64,000 nt of DNA. Origin: an uncultured Lachnospiraceae bacterium. GTDB lineage: Bacteria > Bacillota > Clostridia > Lachnospirales > Lachnospiraceae. Each line of letters starts with the position of its first letter. The stretch's first letter is position 1. A program made the translations under genes and the position numbers. The DNA is taken from contig CATBDC010000017.1 of NCBI GenBank assembly GCA_949502235.1, positions 1-64,000 on the forward strand. Reading direction: 5' to 3'. Under the pieces are notes generated by a model. The model ran no database searches and was not told where the DNA came from. It saw nothing but the letters and a program-made list of their open reading frames with translations. Positions 51,150 through 60,079 of the stretch are shown piece by piece.

Positions 51150-54074
51150 ATGAGTATAAAGGACTTAGACAGCTATGAGCTGGTGAAGGAAGAGAAGCTA
51201 TCAGGGATTCATTCGGAAGGATTTCTTTTAAGGCACAAAAAAAGCGGTGCAAGGGTGCTTCTGGTTGAGAATGAGGATGAGAATAAGGTATTCAGCATTG
51301 GGTTCCGCACGCCGCCAAAGGACAGTACGGGAGTTCCTCACATTATGGAACATTCGGTGCTCTGCGGCTCGAAGAACTTTCCGGCAAAGGATCCCTTTGT
51401 AGAGCTTGTAAAGGGATCTCTTAATACATTTTTAAATGCTATGACTTACCCCGATAAGACAGTCTATCCGGTGGCCAGCTGTAATGACAAGGATTTCAAG
51501 AACCTCATGCATGTGTACATGGATGCAGTGCTTTATCCGAATATTTATGAGCATGAGGAGATCTTCCGCCAGGAGGGGTGGAGCTATCAGCTTGACAGTG
51601 CGGAGGATAAGCTAAGCTACAACGGTGTTGTGTACAATGAGATGAAGGGAGCCTTTTCCTCCCCGGAGGGAGTACTGGACAGAGTAGTTTTAAATACGCT
51701 GTTTCCGGATACCTCCTATGCGAATGAGTCGGGCGGCGATCCGGAGTTCATCCCGGATCTTACCTATGAGCAGTTTCTTGATTTTCACAGAACCTATTAT
51801 CATCCGTCCAACAGCTATATTTATCTGTATGGAAATATGGATATGGAGGAGCGGCTTTCTTGGCTTGACAGGGAATATTTAAGCCATTTTGATAAAAAGG
51901 AGATAGATTCTGCTATCCGCCTTCAGGAGCCTTTTAGGGAAATGCGGGAGCTTGTATTTCCTTATTCCATTGCCAGCGAAGAGTCGGAAAAGGAGAATAC
52001 GTATCTGTCTTATAATAAGGTGATAGGCACAAGCCTTGACAAGGAGCTTTATCTCGCCTTTGAGATTCTTGACTATGCTCTCTTGTCCGCGCCCGGCGCT
52101 CCCCTTAAAAAGGCGCTTACGGACGCGGGAATCGGAAAGGATATTATGGGTTCCTATGACAATGGGATTTACCAGCCTATTTTTTCCGTGATTTCCAAAA
52201 ACGCGGAGGAGGAGCAAAAAGAAGCTTTTGTAAAGCTTATTGAGGACGTGCTGACAGGCATTGCGGAAAATGGAATAGATAAAAAGGCTCTTGAGGCCGG
52301 GATTAATTATCATGAGTTCCGCTACCGCGAAGCTGACTTTGGAAATTATCCAAAGGGGCTTATGTACGGGCTACAGATGATGGACAGCTGGCTTTATGAT
52401 GATGATAAGCCCTTCCTCCATATTGATGCATTAAAGACCTTTGAATTTTTGAAAAAACAGGTGGGCACAGGATATTATGAGGAGTTAATAAGGAAGTACC
52501 TTCTGGAAAACAGGCATGGCGCTGTTGTTATCGTGCGGCCGGAAAAGGGGCGCACGGCCCGGATGGAGGCAGAGCTTGACAAGAAGCTTCAGGACTATAA
52601 GGCAGGCCTAAGCAGGGAGGAAACAGAAGGACTTGTTTCAAGGACAAAACGGCTTGAGGAATATCAGTCGGAGCCGGAAAGTGAGGAGAATTTAAATAAG
52701 ATTCCTGTGCTTAGAAGAGAAGATATTTCCCGGGAAATCCAGCCGATTTTTAACGAGGAAATGGAGATTTCGAAGGTTCCGGCAGTGTTCCATGAGATCG
52801 AGACAAATGGAATCGGCTATGTGAGCGTGATGTTTGATCTGTCAGGAGTACCGGCGGAGGATCTGCCTTACGTGGGAATTCTCCAGTCTGTCCTTGGCAT
52901 TATTGACACAAAGAATTATGAGTACGGCGAGCTTTTCAATGAGATCAATGTGCATACAGGGGGAATCGGTTCCTCTATAGAGGTGTACAACGATGTGACG
53001 GCAGTGAGGGAAAAAGCCTTTAAAGCAACCTTTGAGCTAAAGGGGAAGGCCCTTTATCCGAAGCTTTCCAAAACCTTTGAGATGATGGGAGAAATACTCA
53101 CAGAATCCAGGCTTTCCGATACCAAGAGGATTAAGGAGATTCTTGACATGGTGAAATCAAGGCTTCTTATGAAATTCCAGTCCTCAGGGCATACGACAGC
53201 TGCGCTTAGGGCGCTTTCCTATATATCGCCTTCCGCGAAATTTAAGGATATGACAGGCGGGATTGCCTTTTATGAGAAAATCTCGGAGCTTACGGAGCAT
53301 TATGAGGAGGTAAAGGAAGAGCTTTCCAAGAAGCTTTATGAGCTTTCCGTCGCCATTTTCCGCCAGGGTAATATGATGCTCGGGCTTACGGCGGCAAAAA
53401 GCGGCCTTGCGGGAATAGAGGAGCCTTTAGAAGAACTTAAAAACAAGCTTTATAAGGAAGAAACAGCAGGAGAGGTTCCTTGCGTCCTTCACTGCGAAAA
53501 GAAAAACGAGGGCTTTAAAACAGCCTCCAAGGTGCAGTATGTGGCCCGAACCGGTAACTTTATTGACAACGGGGCATCCTATACCGGCGCCCTGCAGATA
53601 TTAAAGGTCATCTTAAGCTATGATTATCTGTGGCAGAATATCCGTGTAAAGGGCGGCGCATATGGATGCATGAGCAATTTTACGAGAATCGGGGACGGAT
53701 ATTTCGTATCCTACCGGGATCCGAACCTTAGGCGTACCAATGAGGTGTATGAGGGCGTTGTGGAGTATCTTAAGAATTTTACAGTCAGTGAGCGGGATAT
53801 GACAAAATATATTATCGGCACCATGAGCGGTATTGACCAGCCCCTTACACCGGCAGCAAAGGGCGAGCGTTCTATGAACCTTTATATGAATAAGGTGAGT
53901 GCGGATATGATACGGGAGGAAAGAAATCAGATATTAGATGCCGCGCAGGATGATATCAGAAGTCTTTCCCGTGTGGCGGAGGCAGTGTTAAAAGCCGGAA
54001 GCTTTTGCGTTATCGGCAGCGAGGATAAAATAGAAGAGGATAAGGATTTATTTGAGACCTTAACAAAATTTTAA
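51150..54074 (+). CDS. Insulinase-type peptidase M16C (presequence-protease-like)
   Basis: A 974-residue zinc peptidase built of two homologous halves joined by a linker. The inverted zinc motif HxxEH appears as HIMEHSVLCGS near residue 64, and the downstream acidic ligand lies within VVYNEMKGAFSSPEGV near 157. The family M16C associated domain follows in the middle and an inactive second half ends with GGAYGCMSNFTR near 832. Homologues degrade peptides inside a closed chamber; cytosolic here, with no signal peptide. Full length. The ATG is preceded at some distance by GGAAAGGAG. Its stop overlaps the era start (TAATG). Confidence 0.93.
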   Translation: MSIKDLDSYELVKEEKLSGIHSEGFLLRHKKSGARVLLVENEDENKVFSIGFRTPPKDSTGVPHIMEHSVLCGSKNFPAKDPFVELVKGSLNTFLNAMTYPDKTVYPVASCNDKDFKNLMHVYMDAVLYPNIYEHEEIFRQEGWSYQLDSAEDKLSYNGVVYNEMKGAFSSPEGVLDRVVLNTLFPDTSYANESGGDPEFIPDLTYEQFLDFHRTYYHPSNSYIYLYGNMDMEERLSWLDREYLSHFDKKEIDSAIRLQEPFREMRELVFPYSIASEESEKENTYLSYNKVIGTSLDKELYLAFEILDYALLSAPGAPLKKALTDAGIGKDIMGSYDNGIYQPIFSVISKNAEEEQKEAFVKLIEDVLTGIAENGIDKKALEAGINYHEFRYREADFGNYPKGLMYGLQMMDSWLYDDDKPFLHIDALKTFEFLKKQVGTGYYEELIRKYLLENRHGAVVIVRPEKGRTARMEAELDKKLQDYKAGLSREETEGLVSRTKRLEEYQSEPESEENLNKIPVLRREDISREIQPIFNEEMEISKVPAVFHEIETNGIGYVSVMFDLSGVPAEDLPYVGILQSVLGIIDTKNYEYGELFNEINVHTGGIGSSIEVYNDVTAVREKAFKATFELKGKALYPKLSKTFEMMGEILTESRLSDTKRIKEILDMVKSRLLMKFQSSGHTTAALRALSYISPSAKFKDMTGGIAFYEKISELTEHYEEVKEELSKKLYELSVAIFRQGNMMLGLTAAKSGLAGIEEPLEELKNKLYKEETAGEVPCVLHCEKKNEGFKTASKVQYVARTGNFIDNGASYTGALQILKVILSYDYLWQNIRVKGGAYGCMSNFTRIGDGYFVSYRDPNLRRTNEVYEGVVEYLKNFTVSERDMTKYIIGTMSGIDQPLTPAAKGERSMNLYMNKVSADMIREERNQILDAAQDDIRSLSRVAEAVLKAGSFCVIGSEDKIEEDKDLFETLTKF

Positions 54075-54982
54075 TGAGGGAGATGGACTTGGAAAATTTT
54101 AAATCAGGATTTGTTACTTTAATCGGACGTCCGAATGTGGGGAAGTCAACGCTGATGAACTATCTTATCGGGCAGAAAATAGCGATTACCTCCAATAAGC
54201 CCCAGACAACCAGGAACCGGATTCAGACGGTTCTGACCAGGGATGAGGGGCAGATTATCTTTGTGGATACTCCGGGAATCCACAAGGCGAAAAATAAGCT
54301 GGGGGCTTATATGGTAAATGTGGCGGAAAAGACCTTAAGCGAGGTGGACGTGGTTCTCTGGCTTGTGGAGCCGGTGACCTACATCGGCGCAGGCGAGCAG
54401 CATATCGCAAGGCAGCTTGCGCGGGTGAAGACCCCGGTGATTCTTGTCATCAATAAGACGGACAGCGTAAAAAGGGAGGATGTGCTTCTGTCTATTACGG
54501 CATACAAGGATCTCTTAAGCTTTGCGGAGATTGTACCCGTGTCGGCAAGAACCGGGGAAAATACGGAGGAGCTTCTTAAGGTAATTATGAAATATCTCCC
54601 TTACGGACCGCAGTTTTATGATGAGGATACTGTCACAGACCAGCCAGAGAGACAGATTGTGGCCGAGCTTATCAGGGAAAAGGCTCTTCATTCCCTTCAG
54701 GATGAGATCCCCCATGGAATCGCTGTGGCAATTGATAAAATGCATATGAAAAATAAAATTATGCATATAGATGCTACTATAATATGTGAGCGGGATTCCC
54801 ACAAGGGGATAATTATTGGAAAACAAGGAAATATGTTGAAAAAAATCGGAAGCACTGCCCGGTACGAGATTGAAAAAATGCTGGATCTTAAGGTAAATCT
54901 AAAGCTTTGGGTGAAGGTTAAAAAGGACTGGCGGGACAGTGATTTCCTGATGAAAAATTTTGGATACAGGGAAGAAGAATAA
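54074..54982 (+). CDS. era: GTPase Era
   Basis: A 302-residue essential GTPase for 16S rRNA maturation. The G domain has [12 protein letters not shown] near residue 18, SNKPQTTRNRI near 39, VDTPGIHKAKNKLG near 65 and NKTDSV near 126. A C-terminal KH domain follows, seen in KGIIIGKQGNMLKKIGS near 238, which binds the 3' end of 16S rRNA. Full length. Translation probably couples to the M16C gene; an ATG at 54083 is also in frame. Era, the YqzL-like small protein and RecO form a conserved order also seen in Bacillus. Confidence 0.96.
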   Translation: MREMDLENFKSGFVTLIGRPNVGKSTLMNYLIGQKIAITSNKPQTTRNRIQTVLTRDEGQIIFVDTPGIHKAKNKLGAYMVNVAEKTLSEVDVVLWLVEPVTYIGAGEQHIARQLARVKTPVILVINKTDSVKREDVLLSITAYKDLLSFAEIVPVSARTGENTEELLKVIMKYLPYGPQFYDEDTVTDQPERQIVAELIREKALHSLQDEIPHGIAVAIDKMHMKNKIMHIDATIICERDSHKGIIIGKQGNMLKKIGSTARYEIEKMLDLKVNLKLWVKVKKDWRDSDFLMKNFGYREEE

Positions 54983-55035
54983 AAAGTATACCCTGCTGGA
55001 GAACCTAAGTCTATATTAGACTATGAGGTGATAAA

Positions 55036-55212
55036 GTGGAAGAAAGGTACTGGGAGCAGTTTTTTAAAACAGGAAAAATCGTGGACTATCTGTATTATAA
55101 AGGCATGCAGCTCATAAGCAGGGTTATGGACAGCTATGAAGGTGGCATAAGGCATGAACCAGATAACGGTGACGGGCATGGTGCTTGCGGCAGCACCTGT
55201 GGGAGAATATGA
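55036..55212 (+). CDS. YqzL-like small protein between era and recO
   Basis: A short frame opening with GTG at 55036, behind GAGGTGATAAA, and encoding 58 residues. The first 35 (EERYWEQFFKTGKIVDYLYY, then KGMQLISR) match the pattern of YqzL family proteins, which sit in this same position in Bacilli and Clostridia. Its last 19 codons overlap recO in another frame, which makes the C-terminal tail (Gly/Cys rich) look incidental. The function of YqzL is unknown. It is too short for usual gene finders; position plus the family-like core are the support. Confidence 0.72.
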   Translation: MEERYWEQFFKTGKIVDYLYYKGMQLISRVMDSYEGGIRHEPDNGDGHGACGSTCGRI

Positions 55213-55906
55213 CAGGCGCGTTGTGATCCTTACGAAGGAACGGGGAAAGATTGCTGTATTTGCCAGAGGCGCAAGAAAGCCAAACAGTGCGTTTGTGGGG
55301 GTGACAACTCCCTTTTCCTTCGGTGAATTTAGTGTTTATGAGGGGCGGACATCCTACACACTTATGTCGGCCTCTATTTCTAATTATTTTAGAGAGCTTC
55401 GCTCGGATATGGAGGGGGCTTATTATGGGTTCTATTTTCTGGATCTGGCTAACTATTATGCAAGAGAAGAAAATAACGAGACAGAGCTTTTAAAGCTTCT
55501 GTACCAGAGCTTTCGGGCTCTTGGAAGCCCGAAGCTTCCAAACCGGCTTGTGCGCTGTATCTATGAGCTGAAATGCATAAGCATTGGCGGGGAGGCGCCC
55601 CAGGTATTTGAATGTGTCCGGTGCGGGGATAAAGAGAGGGAGAAAGTATTCAGCGTGAAAACAGGAGGGGTTTTATGTTCAGAGTGTATGCACAGAGCAG
55701 CTGACGGCATAAAGCTTCTTCCCTCTACATTATATACTATGCAATATATTATTTCCTCTGAAATACAGAAGTTATACAGCTTTGTTGTGACGGAGGAAGT
55801 CCTTGCGGAGCTGGAAAAAACCGTAAAGAATTATCTGGATGTCTACGTGGAAAAGAGGTTTAAGTCACTTGAAATTCTTGAAACAGTTGCCGTTATTAGC
55901 CGATAA
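55154..55906 (+). CDS. recO: DNA repair protein RecO
   Basis: A 250-residue recombination mediator that helps load RecA with RecF/RecR. An N-terminal OB-fold (about 1-80) starts NQITVTGMVLAAAPVGEYDRRVVILTKERGK-like in pattern and is followed by helices. A zinc site is formed by CVRCGDKE near 156 and CSEC near 175. Full length. It overlaps the small YqzL-like gene and precedes glycyl-tRNA synthetase by about 110 bases. Confidence 0.94.
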   Translation: MNQITVTGMVLAAAPVGEYDRRVVILTKERGKIAVFARGARKPNSAFVGVTTPFSFGEFSVYEGRTSYTLMSASISNYFRELRSDMEGAYYGFYFLDLANYYAREENNETELLKLLYQSFRALGSPKLPNRLVRCIYELKCISIGGEAPQVFECVRCGDKEREKVFSVKTGGVLCSECMHRAADGIKLLPSTLYTMQYIISSEIQKLYSFVVTEEVLAELEKTVKNYLDVYVEKRFKSLEILETVAVISR

Positions 55907-56017
55907 GGCTTGCAAATAAAGGAAACGCAAGGTATAATAACTTACAATTCATGGCCCGGGCGGCTGTGGATTAAGTTAAGAATTAACATAAAGTATAAAA
56001 AGGAGTGGAAGAGGAAT

Positions 56018-57409
56018 ATGGTTGAGAAGACAATGGACAAGATTGTAGCACTTGCGAAGTCGAGAGGATTTGTATATCCGGGCTCTGAGATTTATGGCGG
56101 CCTTGCGAATACATGGGATTACGGCAATCTTGGCGTAGAGCTTAAAAACAATGTCAAGAAAGCATGGTGGCAGAAGTTCGTACAGGAATCCCCGTACAAT
56201 GTCGGTGTAGACTGTGCAATTCTTATGAATCCCCAGACCTGGGTGGCAAGCGGACACTTAGGCGGATTCAGCGACCCACTTATGGACTGTAAGGAATGTC
56301 ATGAGCGTTTCCGTGCAGATAAGATGATTGAAGATTATGCAAAAGAGCATGGGCTTGACATCGGTGAGAGTATTGATGGATGGAGCCATGAGAAGATGCA
56401 GAATTATATAGCAGAGCACGAGATTCCCTGTCCTACATGCGGAAAGCATAACTTCACGGAGATCCGTGAGTTTAACCTGATGTTTAAGACCTTCCAGGGC
56501 GTAACCGAGGACGCCAAGAGCGTTGTATATCTCCGTCCGGAAACTGCACAGGGAATCTTCGTAAACTTTAAAAATGTACAGCGTACCTCCAGAAAGAAGA
56601 TTCCTTTTGGTATCGCACAGATAGGAAAATCCTTCCGTAATGAGATTACGCCGGGTAACTTTACCTTCCGTACAAGAGAGTTTGAACAGATGGAACTAGA
56701 ATTTTTCTGCGAGCCGGATACAGATCTTGAGTGGTTTGCATACTGGAAGCAGTACTGCCTTGACTGGTTAAAGAAGCTGGGGCTTAAAGAGGAGGAGGTA
56801 CGTTACCGCGATCATTCTCCGGAAGAGCTAAGTCATTACAGCAAGGCAACGACAGATGTTGAGTTCCTGTTCCCGTTCGGCTGGGGTGAGCTTTGGGGAA
56901 TCGCAGACAGAACAGACTTCGATTTGACCCAGCACCAGAATGTATCCAAGCAGGATATGTCCTATTTTGATGACGAGAAGAAGATAAAATATGTTCCTTA
57001 TGTGATTGAGCCGTCACTGGGCGCGGATCGTATGGTGCTTGCGTTCCTGTGCAGCGCCTATGACGAGGAAAAATTAGAGGGCGGAGATGTAAGAACCGTG
57101 CTTCATTTCCATCCGGCTCTCGCACCGGTCAAGATTGGCGTGCTTCCACTATCTAAGAAGCTGAATGAAGGCGCCGAGAAAGTATATACAATGCTTTCAA
57201 AAAAATATAACTGTGAGTTTGACGAGCGCGGTAATATCGGCAAGCGCTACCGCCGCCAGGACGAGATCGGTACACCGTTCTGCGTAACCTATGATTTCGA
57301 TTCCCAGGAGGACGGCGCAGTAACTGTCCGCGACCGCGATACCATGGAGCAGGAAAGAGTTAAAATTGAAGATTTAGCTGCTTATTTTGAGAAAAAATTT
57401 GAGTGGTAA
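56018..57409 (+). CDS. glyQS: Glycyl-tRNA synthetase, single-chain dimeric type
   Basis: A 463-residue class II synthetase. The core begins [23 protein letters not shown]; motif 2 is [30 protein letters not shown] near residues 190-225 (interrupted here for reading), and motif 3 is [11 protein letters not shown] near 336. A Zn-type pair CKEC/CPTC lies near 89-150. The C-terminal anticodon-binding domain follows (about 365-463). This is the archaeal/eukaryal-like alpha2 form, not the alpha2beta2 GlyQ/GlyS form. A frame start at 55910 exists, but AAAAGGAGTGG precedes the ATG at 56018. No T-box is seen. Confidence 0.95.
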   Translation: MVEKTMDKIVALAKSRGFVYPGSEIYGGLANTWDYGNLGVELKNNVKKAWWQKFVQESPYNVGVDCAILMNPQTWVASGHLGGFSDPLMDCKECHERFRADKMIEDYAKEHGLDIGESIDGWSHEKMQNYIAEHEIPCPTCGKHNFTEIREFNLMFKTFQGVTEDAKSVVYLRPETAQGIFVNFKNVQRTSRKKIPFGIAQIGKSFRNEITPGNFTFRTREFEQMELEFFCEPDTDLEWFAYWKQYCLDWLKKLGLKEEEVRYRDHSPEELSHYSKATTDVEFLFPFGWGELWGIADRTDFDLTQHQNVSKQDMSYFDDEKKIKYVPYVIEPSLGADRMVLAFLCSAYDEEKLEGGDVRTVLHFHPALAPVKIGVLPLSKKLNEGAEKVYTMLSKKYNCEFDERGNIGKRYRRQDEIGTPFCVTYDFDSQEDGAVTVRDRDTMEQERVKIEDLAAYFEKKFEW

Positions 57410-57418
57410 GATAATATG

Positions 57419-57450
57419 AAAATAAGGCTGTCTTTTGACAGCCTTATTTT
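57419..57450 (+). terminator. Terminator after glycyl-tRNA synthetase
   Basis: A perfect 14-bp stem AAAATAAGGCTGTC/GACAGCCTTATTTT with a TTTT loop, ending in a T-run. Confidence 0.88.
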
Positions 57451-57468
57451 ATGTGCTCAGTTAACATA

Positions 57469-57495
57469 GTTACTGTGAACGGAGTGAACAGTAAC
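57469..57495. repeat. GTTACTGT...ACAGTAAC palindrome, copy at 57.48 kb
   Basis: GTTACTGT (57469-57476) and ACAGTAAC (57488-57495) form an 8-bp inverted repeat around GAACGGAGTGA. Same family as the units at 42, 41013, 43746 and 51067. It lies between the glyQS terminator and the tdh promoter. Confidence 0.75.
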
Positions 57496-57533
57496 GGCAT
57501 AAGAAAGAATACAAGAAAGAAATGGAAAATCCA

Positions 57534-57562
57534 TTGTAACCATTTAACAGTAGTGTTACAAT
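57534..57562 (+). promoter_or_regulatory. Promoter for tdh-kbl
   Basis: TTGTAA (57534-57539), exactly 17 bases, then TACAAT (57557-57562). 58 bases before the GTG start. Confidence 0.6.
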
Positions 57563-57572
57563 AGCTATGTTA

Positions 57573-57591
57573 CGGATAACATATTTATCCG
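57573..57591 (+). promoter_or_regulatory. Palindromic operator-like site before tdh
   Basis: CGGATAA-CATAT-TTATCCG, a 7+7 inverted repeat just downstream of the -10, where a repressor could block transcription. It could also simply be a leader hairpin. Confidence 0.45.
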
Positions 57592-57620
57592 AATAAAGAA
57601 AAAAATGGGAGGTTTATAAA

Positions 57621-58682
57621 GTGAGTACAGGAAATGACGGTTTAATGTGGGCGCTTGTAAAAGAAAAACCAGAGGAAGGCTTGTGGATGAAGCGTGTGCC
57701 GATCCCAGAGGTAGGTCCGAATGATGTGAAGATTAAGATTCATAAGACGGCTATCTGCGGTACGGATGTACACATCTACCAGTGGAATGACTGGGCGCAG
57801 CACACAATTCCGGTAGGTCTTACGGCAGGCCATGAGTATGTTGGGGAAGTAGTAGAAAAAGGCGCAGGCGTGCGTGGTTTTCAGATTGGGGATCTGGTAT
57901 CAGGGGAAGGCCATATTACATGCGGAAAATGCCGGAACTGTCTGGAAGGACACAAGGAGAACTGTAAGGACGCAAAAGGAGTAGGCGTTAACAGAAACGG
58001 CGCATTTGCGGAATATCTTGTGATTCCGTCCTGCAATGTATGGCCGTGCAACCCAGCAATTCCGGAGGAGATGTATGCAATTTTCGATCCATTCGGAAAT
58101 GCGACCCATACGGCGCTGTCTTATGAAATGCTGGGAGAGGACGTGCTTGTGGCAGGTGCAGGCCCAATCGGATGTATGGCGGCGGCAATCGCTAAATTTT
58201 CAGGAGCGAGGCATGTAGTTGTTACGGATATGAATCCTTACCGTCTTGAGCTGGCAGAAAAGCTTGGGGCTACACGGACGGTAAATTTAAAAGAAGAAAA
58301 GCTTGAGGAGGTCATGAAGGATATCGGCATGACAGAGGGCTTTGATGTAGGCCTTGAAATGTCCGGTTCACAGGCGGGACTTCACCAGATGATCCATAAT
58401 ATGAAGCATGGCGGAAATATTGCGCTTCTGGGACTTCAGAGGACAGACGCCACAGTGGACCTGGAGACAGTCATCTTTAACGGACTGAATATCCGCGGTA
58501 TTTACGGAAGAAAGGTCTGGGATACATGGTATAAGATGTCAACAATGGTTCAGGCGGGCCTTGATATTTCACCGATTATTACCCATCATTTTGATATTAA
58601 GGATTATGAGAAGGGCTTTGAGGCGATGATTTCCGGCCAGTCGGGAAAGGTGATTCTTGACTGGGCGCATGTAAACGATTAA
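57621..58682 (+). CDS. tdh: L-threonine 3-dehydrogenase (zinc type)
   Basis: A 353-residue medium-chain NAD-dependent dehydrogenase that oxidises threonine to 2-amino-3-oxobutyrate. Visible: [17 protein letters not shown] near residue 41 with catalytic Cys, [10 protein letters not shown] near 72, the structural zinc site [15 protein letters not shown] near 101, the nucleotide loop [16 protein letters not shown] near 179, and [11 protein letters not shown] near 295. The [15 protein letters not shown] signature is specific to Tdh within the superfamily. A GTG start follows GGGAGG by eight bases. Next gene kbl performs the following step. Confidence 0.95.
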   Translation: MSTGNDGLMWALVKEKPEEGLWMKRVPIPEVGPNDVKIKIHKTAICGTDVHIYQWNDWAQHTIPVGLTAGHEYVGEVVEKGAGVRGFQIGDLVSGEGHITCGKCRNCLEGHKENCKDAKGVGVNRNGAFAEYLVIPSCNVWPCNPAIPEEMYAIFDPFGNATHTALSYEMLGEDVLVAGAGPIGCMAAAIAKFSGARHVVVTDMNPYRLELAEKLGATRTVNLKEEKLEEVMKDIGMTEGFDVGLEMSGSQAGLHQMIHNMKHGGNIALLGLQRTDATVDLETVIFNGLNIRGIYGRKVWDTWYKMSTMVQAGLDISPIITHHFDIKDYEKGFEAMISGQSGKVILDWAHVND

Positions 58683-58691
58683 ATAACACAG

Positions 58692-58713
58692 GCGTCAAAA
58701 TATCTTTTGGCGC
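58692..58713 (+). terminator. Hairpin between tdh and kbl
   Basis: GCGTCAAAA pairs with TTTTGGCGC (one T-G pair), loop TATC, followed by only TTT. Weak; more likely attenuates than ends transcription, since kbl follows in the same pathway. Confidence 0.35.
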
Positions 58714-58750
58714 TTTCACATTAAATTTCAAGAAAGAGAGATAATAGGAT

Positions 58751-59944
58751 ATGGCAAGAAAAGATGATATTTTAAGTATTTATACAAAAGAAGTGGAAGG
58801 GATCAAAGAGGCAGGTCTTTTTAAGGGAGAGGCGCCTTTTGTGTCCCCGCAGGGAGCAAGAGTAAAGCTGGAGGACGGAAGAGAGCTTCTTTGCATGTGT
58901 GCAAATAATTATCTGGGACTGGGGGATAATCCCCGCCTTATCGAAGCAGCAAAAAGAACCTACGATGAAAAGGGCTACGGCGTTGCATCCGTACGTTTTA
59001 TCTGCGGAACCCAGGATATTCATAAGAGGCTGGAAAAGAAAATATCCGATTTCCTCGGAACAGACGATACGATTCTTTATTCCTCCTGCTTTGACGCAAA
59101 CGGAGGATTATTTGAGACCATTCTGACGGCAGAGGATGCGGTGATCAGTGATGAGCTAAACCATGCATCCATCATTGACGGTGTAAGACTCTGTAAAGCA
59201 AAACGTTTCCGTTATAAGAATAACGATATGGAGGATCTGGAGGCAAAGCTTAAGGAGGCGGATGAGGCAGGAGCCCGTATCAAGCTGATTGCTACAGACG
59301 GCGTATTCTCTATGGACGGAATTATCTGTAATCTTAAGGGAGTATGCGATCTTGCAGACAAGTACAATGCCCTCGTTATGGTTGACGACAGTCATGCAGT
59401 GGGATTTGTGGGAAAGACCGGCCGCGGCACACCGGAGCACTGCGGAGTGCAGGGACGTGTGGACATTATCACAGGAACCCTGGGGAAAGCCCTTGGAGGA
59501 GCATCCGGCGGATACACCTCGGGACGGAAGGAAATCATCGATCTTCTGCGCCAGAGAAGCCGCCCGTACCTGTTTTCCAACTCCCTTGCCCCGGCAATCG
59601 CAGGCGCAAGCATAGAATTATTTGATATGTTGGATGAGAGCACCGAGCTTCGGGATCATCTGGAGGAGGTAACTGCATATTACCGCAAGGAGCTTGTGGA
59701 TAACGGCTTTGATATTATACCAGGAACCCATCCGTGTGTGCCGGTTATGCTTTATGATGAAAAGAAAGCGGCAGAATTTGCAAAGCGGATGATGGAAAAA
59801 GGCGTATATGTAGTGGCATTTTCTTACCCGGTTGTCCCGAAGGGCAAGGCAAGAATCCGCACCCAGGTATGTGCAAGCCATACAAAAGAGGATATCGATT
59901 TTATTGTAAAATGCTTTAAAGAAGTGCGAGAAGAAATGAAATAA
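58751..59944 (+). CDS. kbl: Glycine C-acetyltransferase (2-amino-3-ketobutyrate CoA ligase)
   Basis: A 397-residue PLP enzyme of the alpha-oxoamine synthase family that splits 2-amino-3-oxobutyrate with CoA to glycine and acetyl-CoA. Seen: [19 protein letters not shown] near residue 50, [19 protein letters not shown] near 76, [14 protein letters not shown] near 134, [20 protein letters not shown] near 211, and the Schiff-base lysine in [14 protein letters not shown] near 245. The RFICGTQ motif distinguishes Kbl from BioF. Together with tdh it turns threonine into glycine plus acetyl-CoA. Confidence 0.95.
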   Translation: MARKDDILSIYTKEVEGIKEAGLFKGEAPFVSPQGARVKLEDGRELLCMCANNYLGLGDNPRLIEAAKRTYDEKGYGVASVRFICGTQDIHKRLEKKISDFLGTDDTILYSSCFDANGGLFETILTAEDAVISDELNHASIIDGVRLCKAKRFRYKNNDMEDLEAKLKEADEAGARIKLIATDGVFSMDGIICNLKGVCDLADKYNALVMVDDSHAVGFVGKTGRGTPEHCGVQGRVDIITGTLGKALGGASGGYTSGRKEIIDLLRQRSRPYLFSNSLAPAIAGASIELFDMLDESTELRDHLEEVTAYYRKELVDNGFDIIPGTHPCVPVMLYDEKKAAEFAKRMMEKGVYVVAFSYPVVPKGKARIRTQVCASHTKEDIDFIVKCFKEVREEMK

Positions 59945-59949
59945 TATCT

Positions 59950-60047
59950 GGGGACGGGGTAAAATGAAAAAGTGCCTGTCCCCACCTTAAAAAGGGACAG
60001 GGTTAAATCAATCTGGGACAGGCACTTTTTCATTTTACCCCGTCCCC
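59950..60047. repeat. GGGGACGGGGTAAA double palindrome between kbl and the M18 gene
   Basis: Thirty-three bases (59950-59982) are exactly complementary to 60015-60047. The 32-base loop carries another unit, GGGACAGGGTTAAATC. The arms contain GGGGACGGGGTAAAATG and GTGCCTGTCCC. Same family as 39162-39217 and 46425-46506. It leaves both neighbouring genes intact and could also end the kbl transcript. Confidence 0.9.
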
Positions 60048-60079
60048 AACTGACCAACTGAAGAAAGGAGAACAAAGAC

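Noticed and set aside
55907-56017. T-box leader before glycyl-tRNA synthetase
   Set aside because: Only 110 bases, no T-box sequence and no specifier/terminator fold seen.
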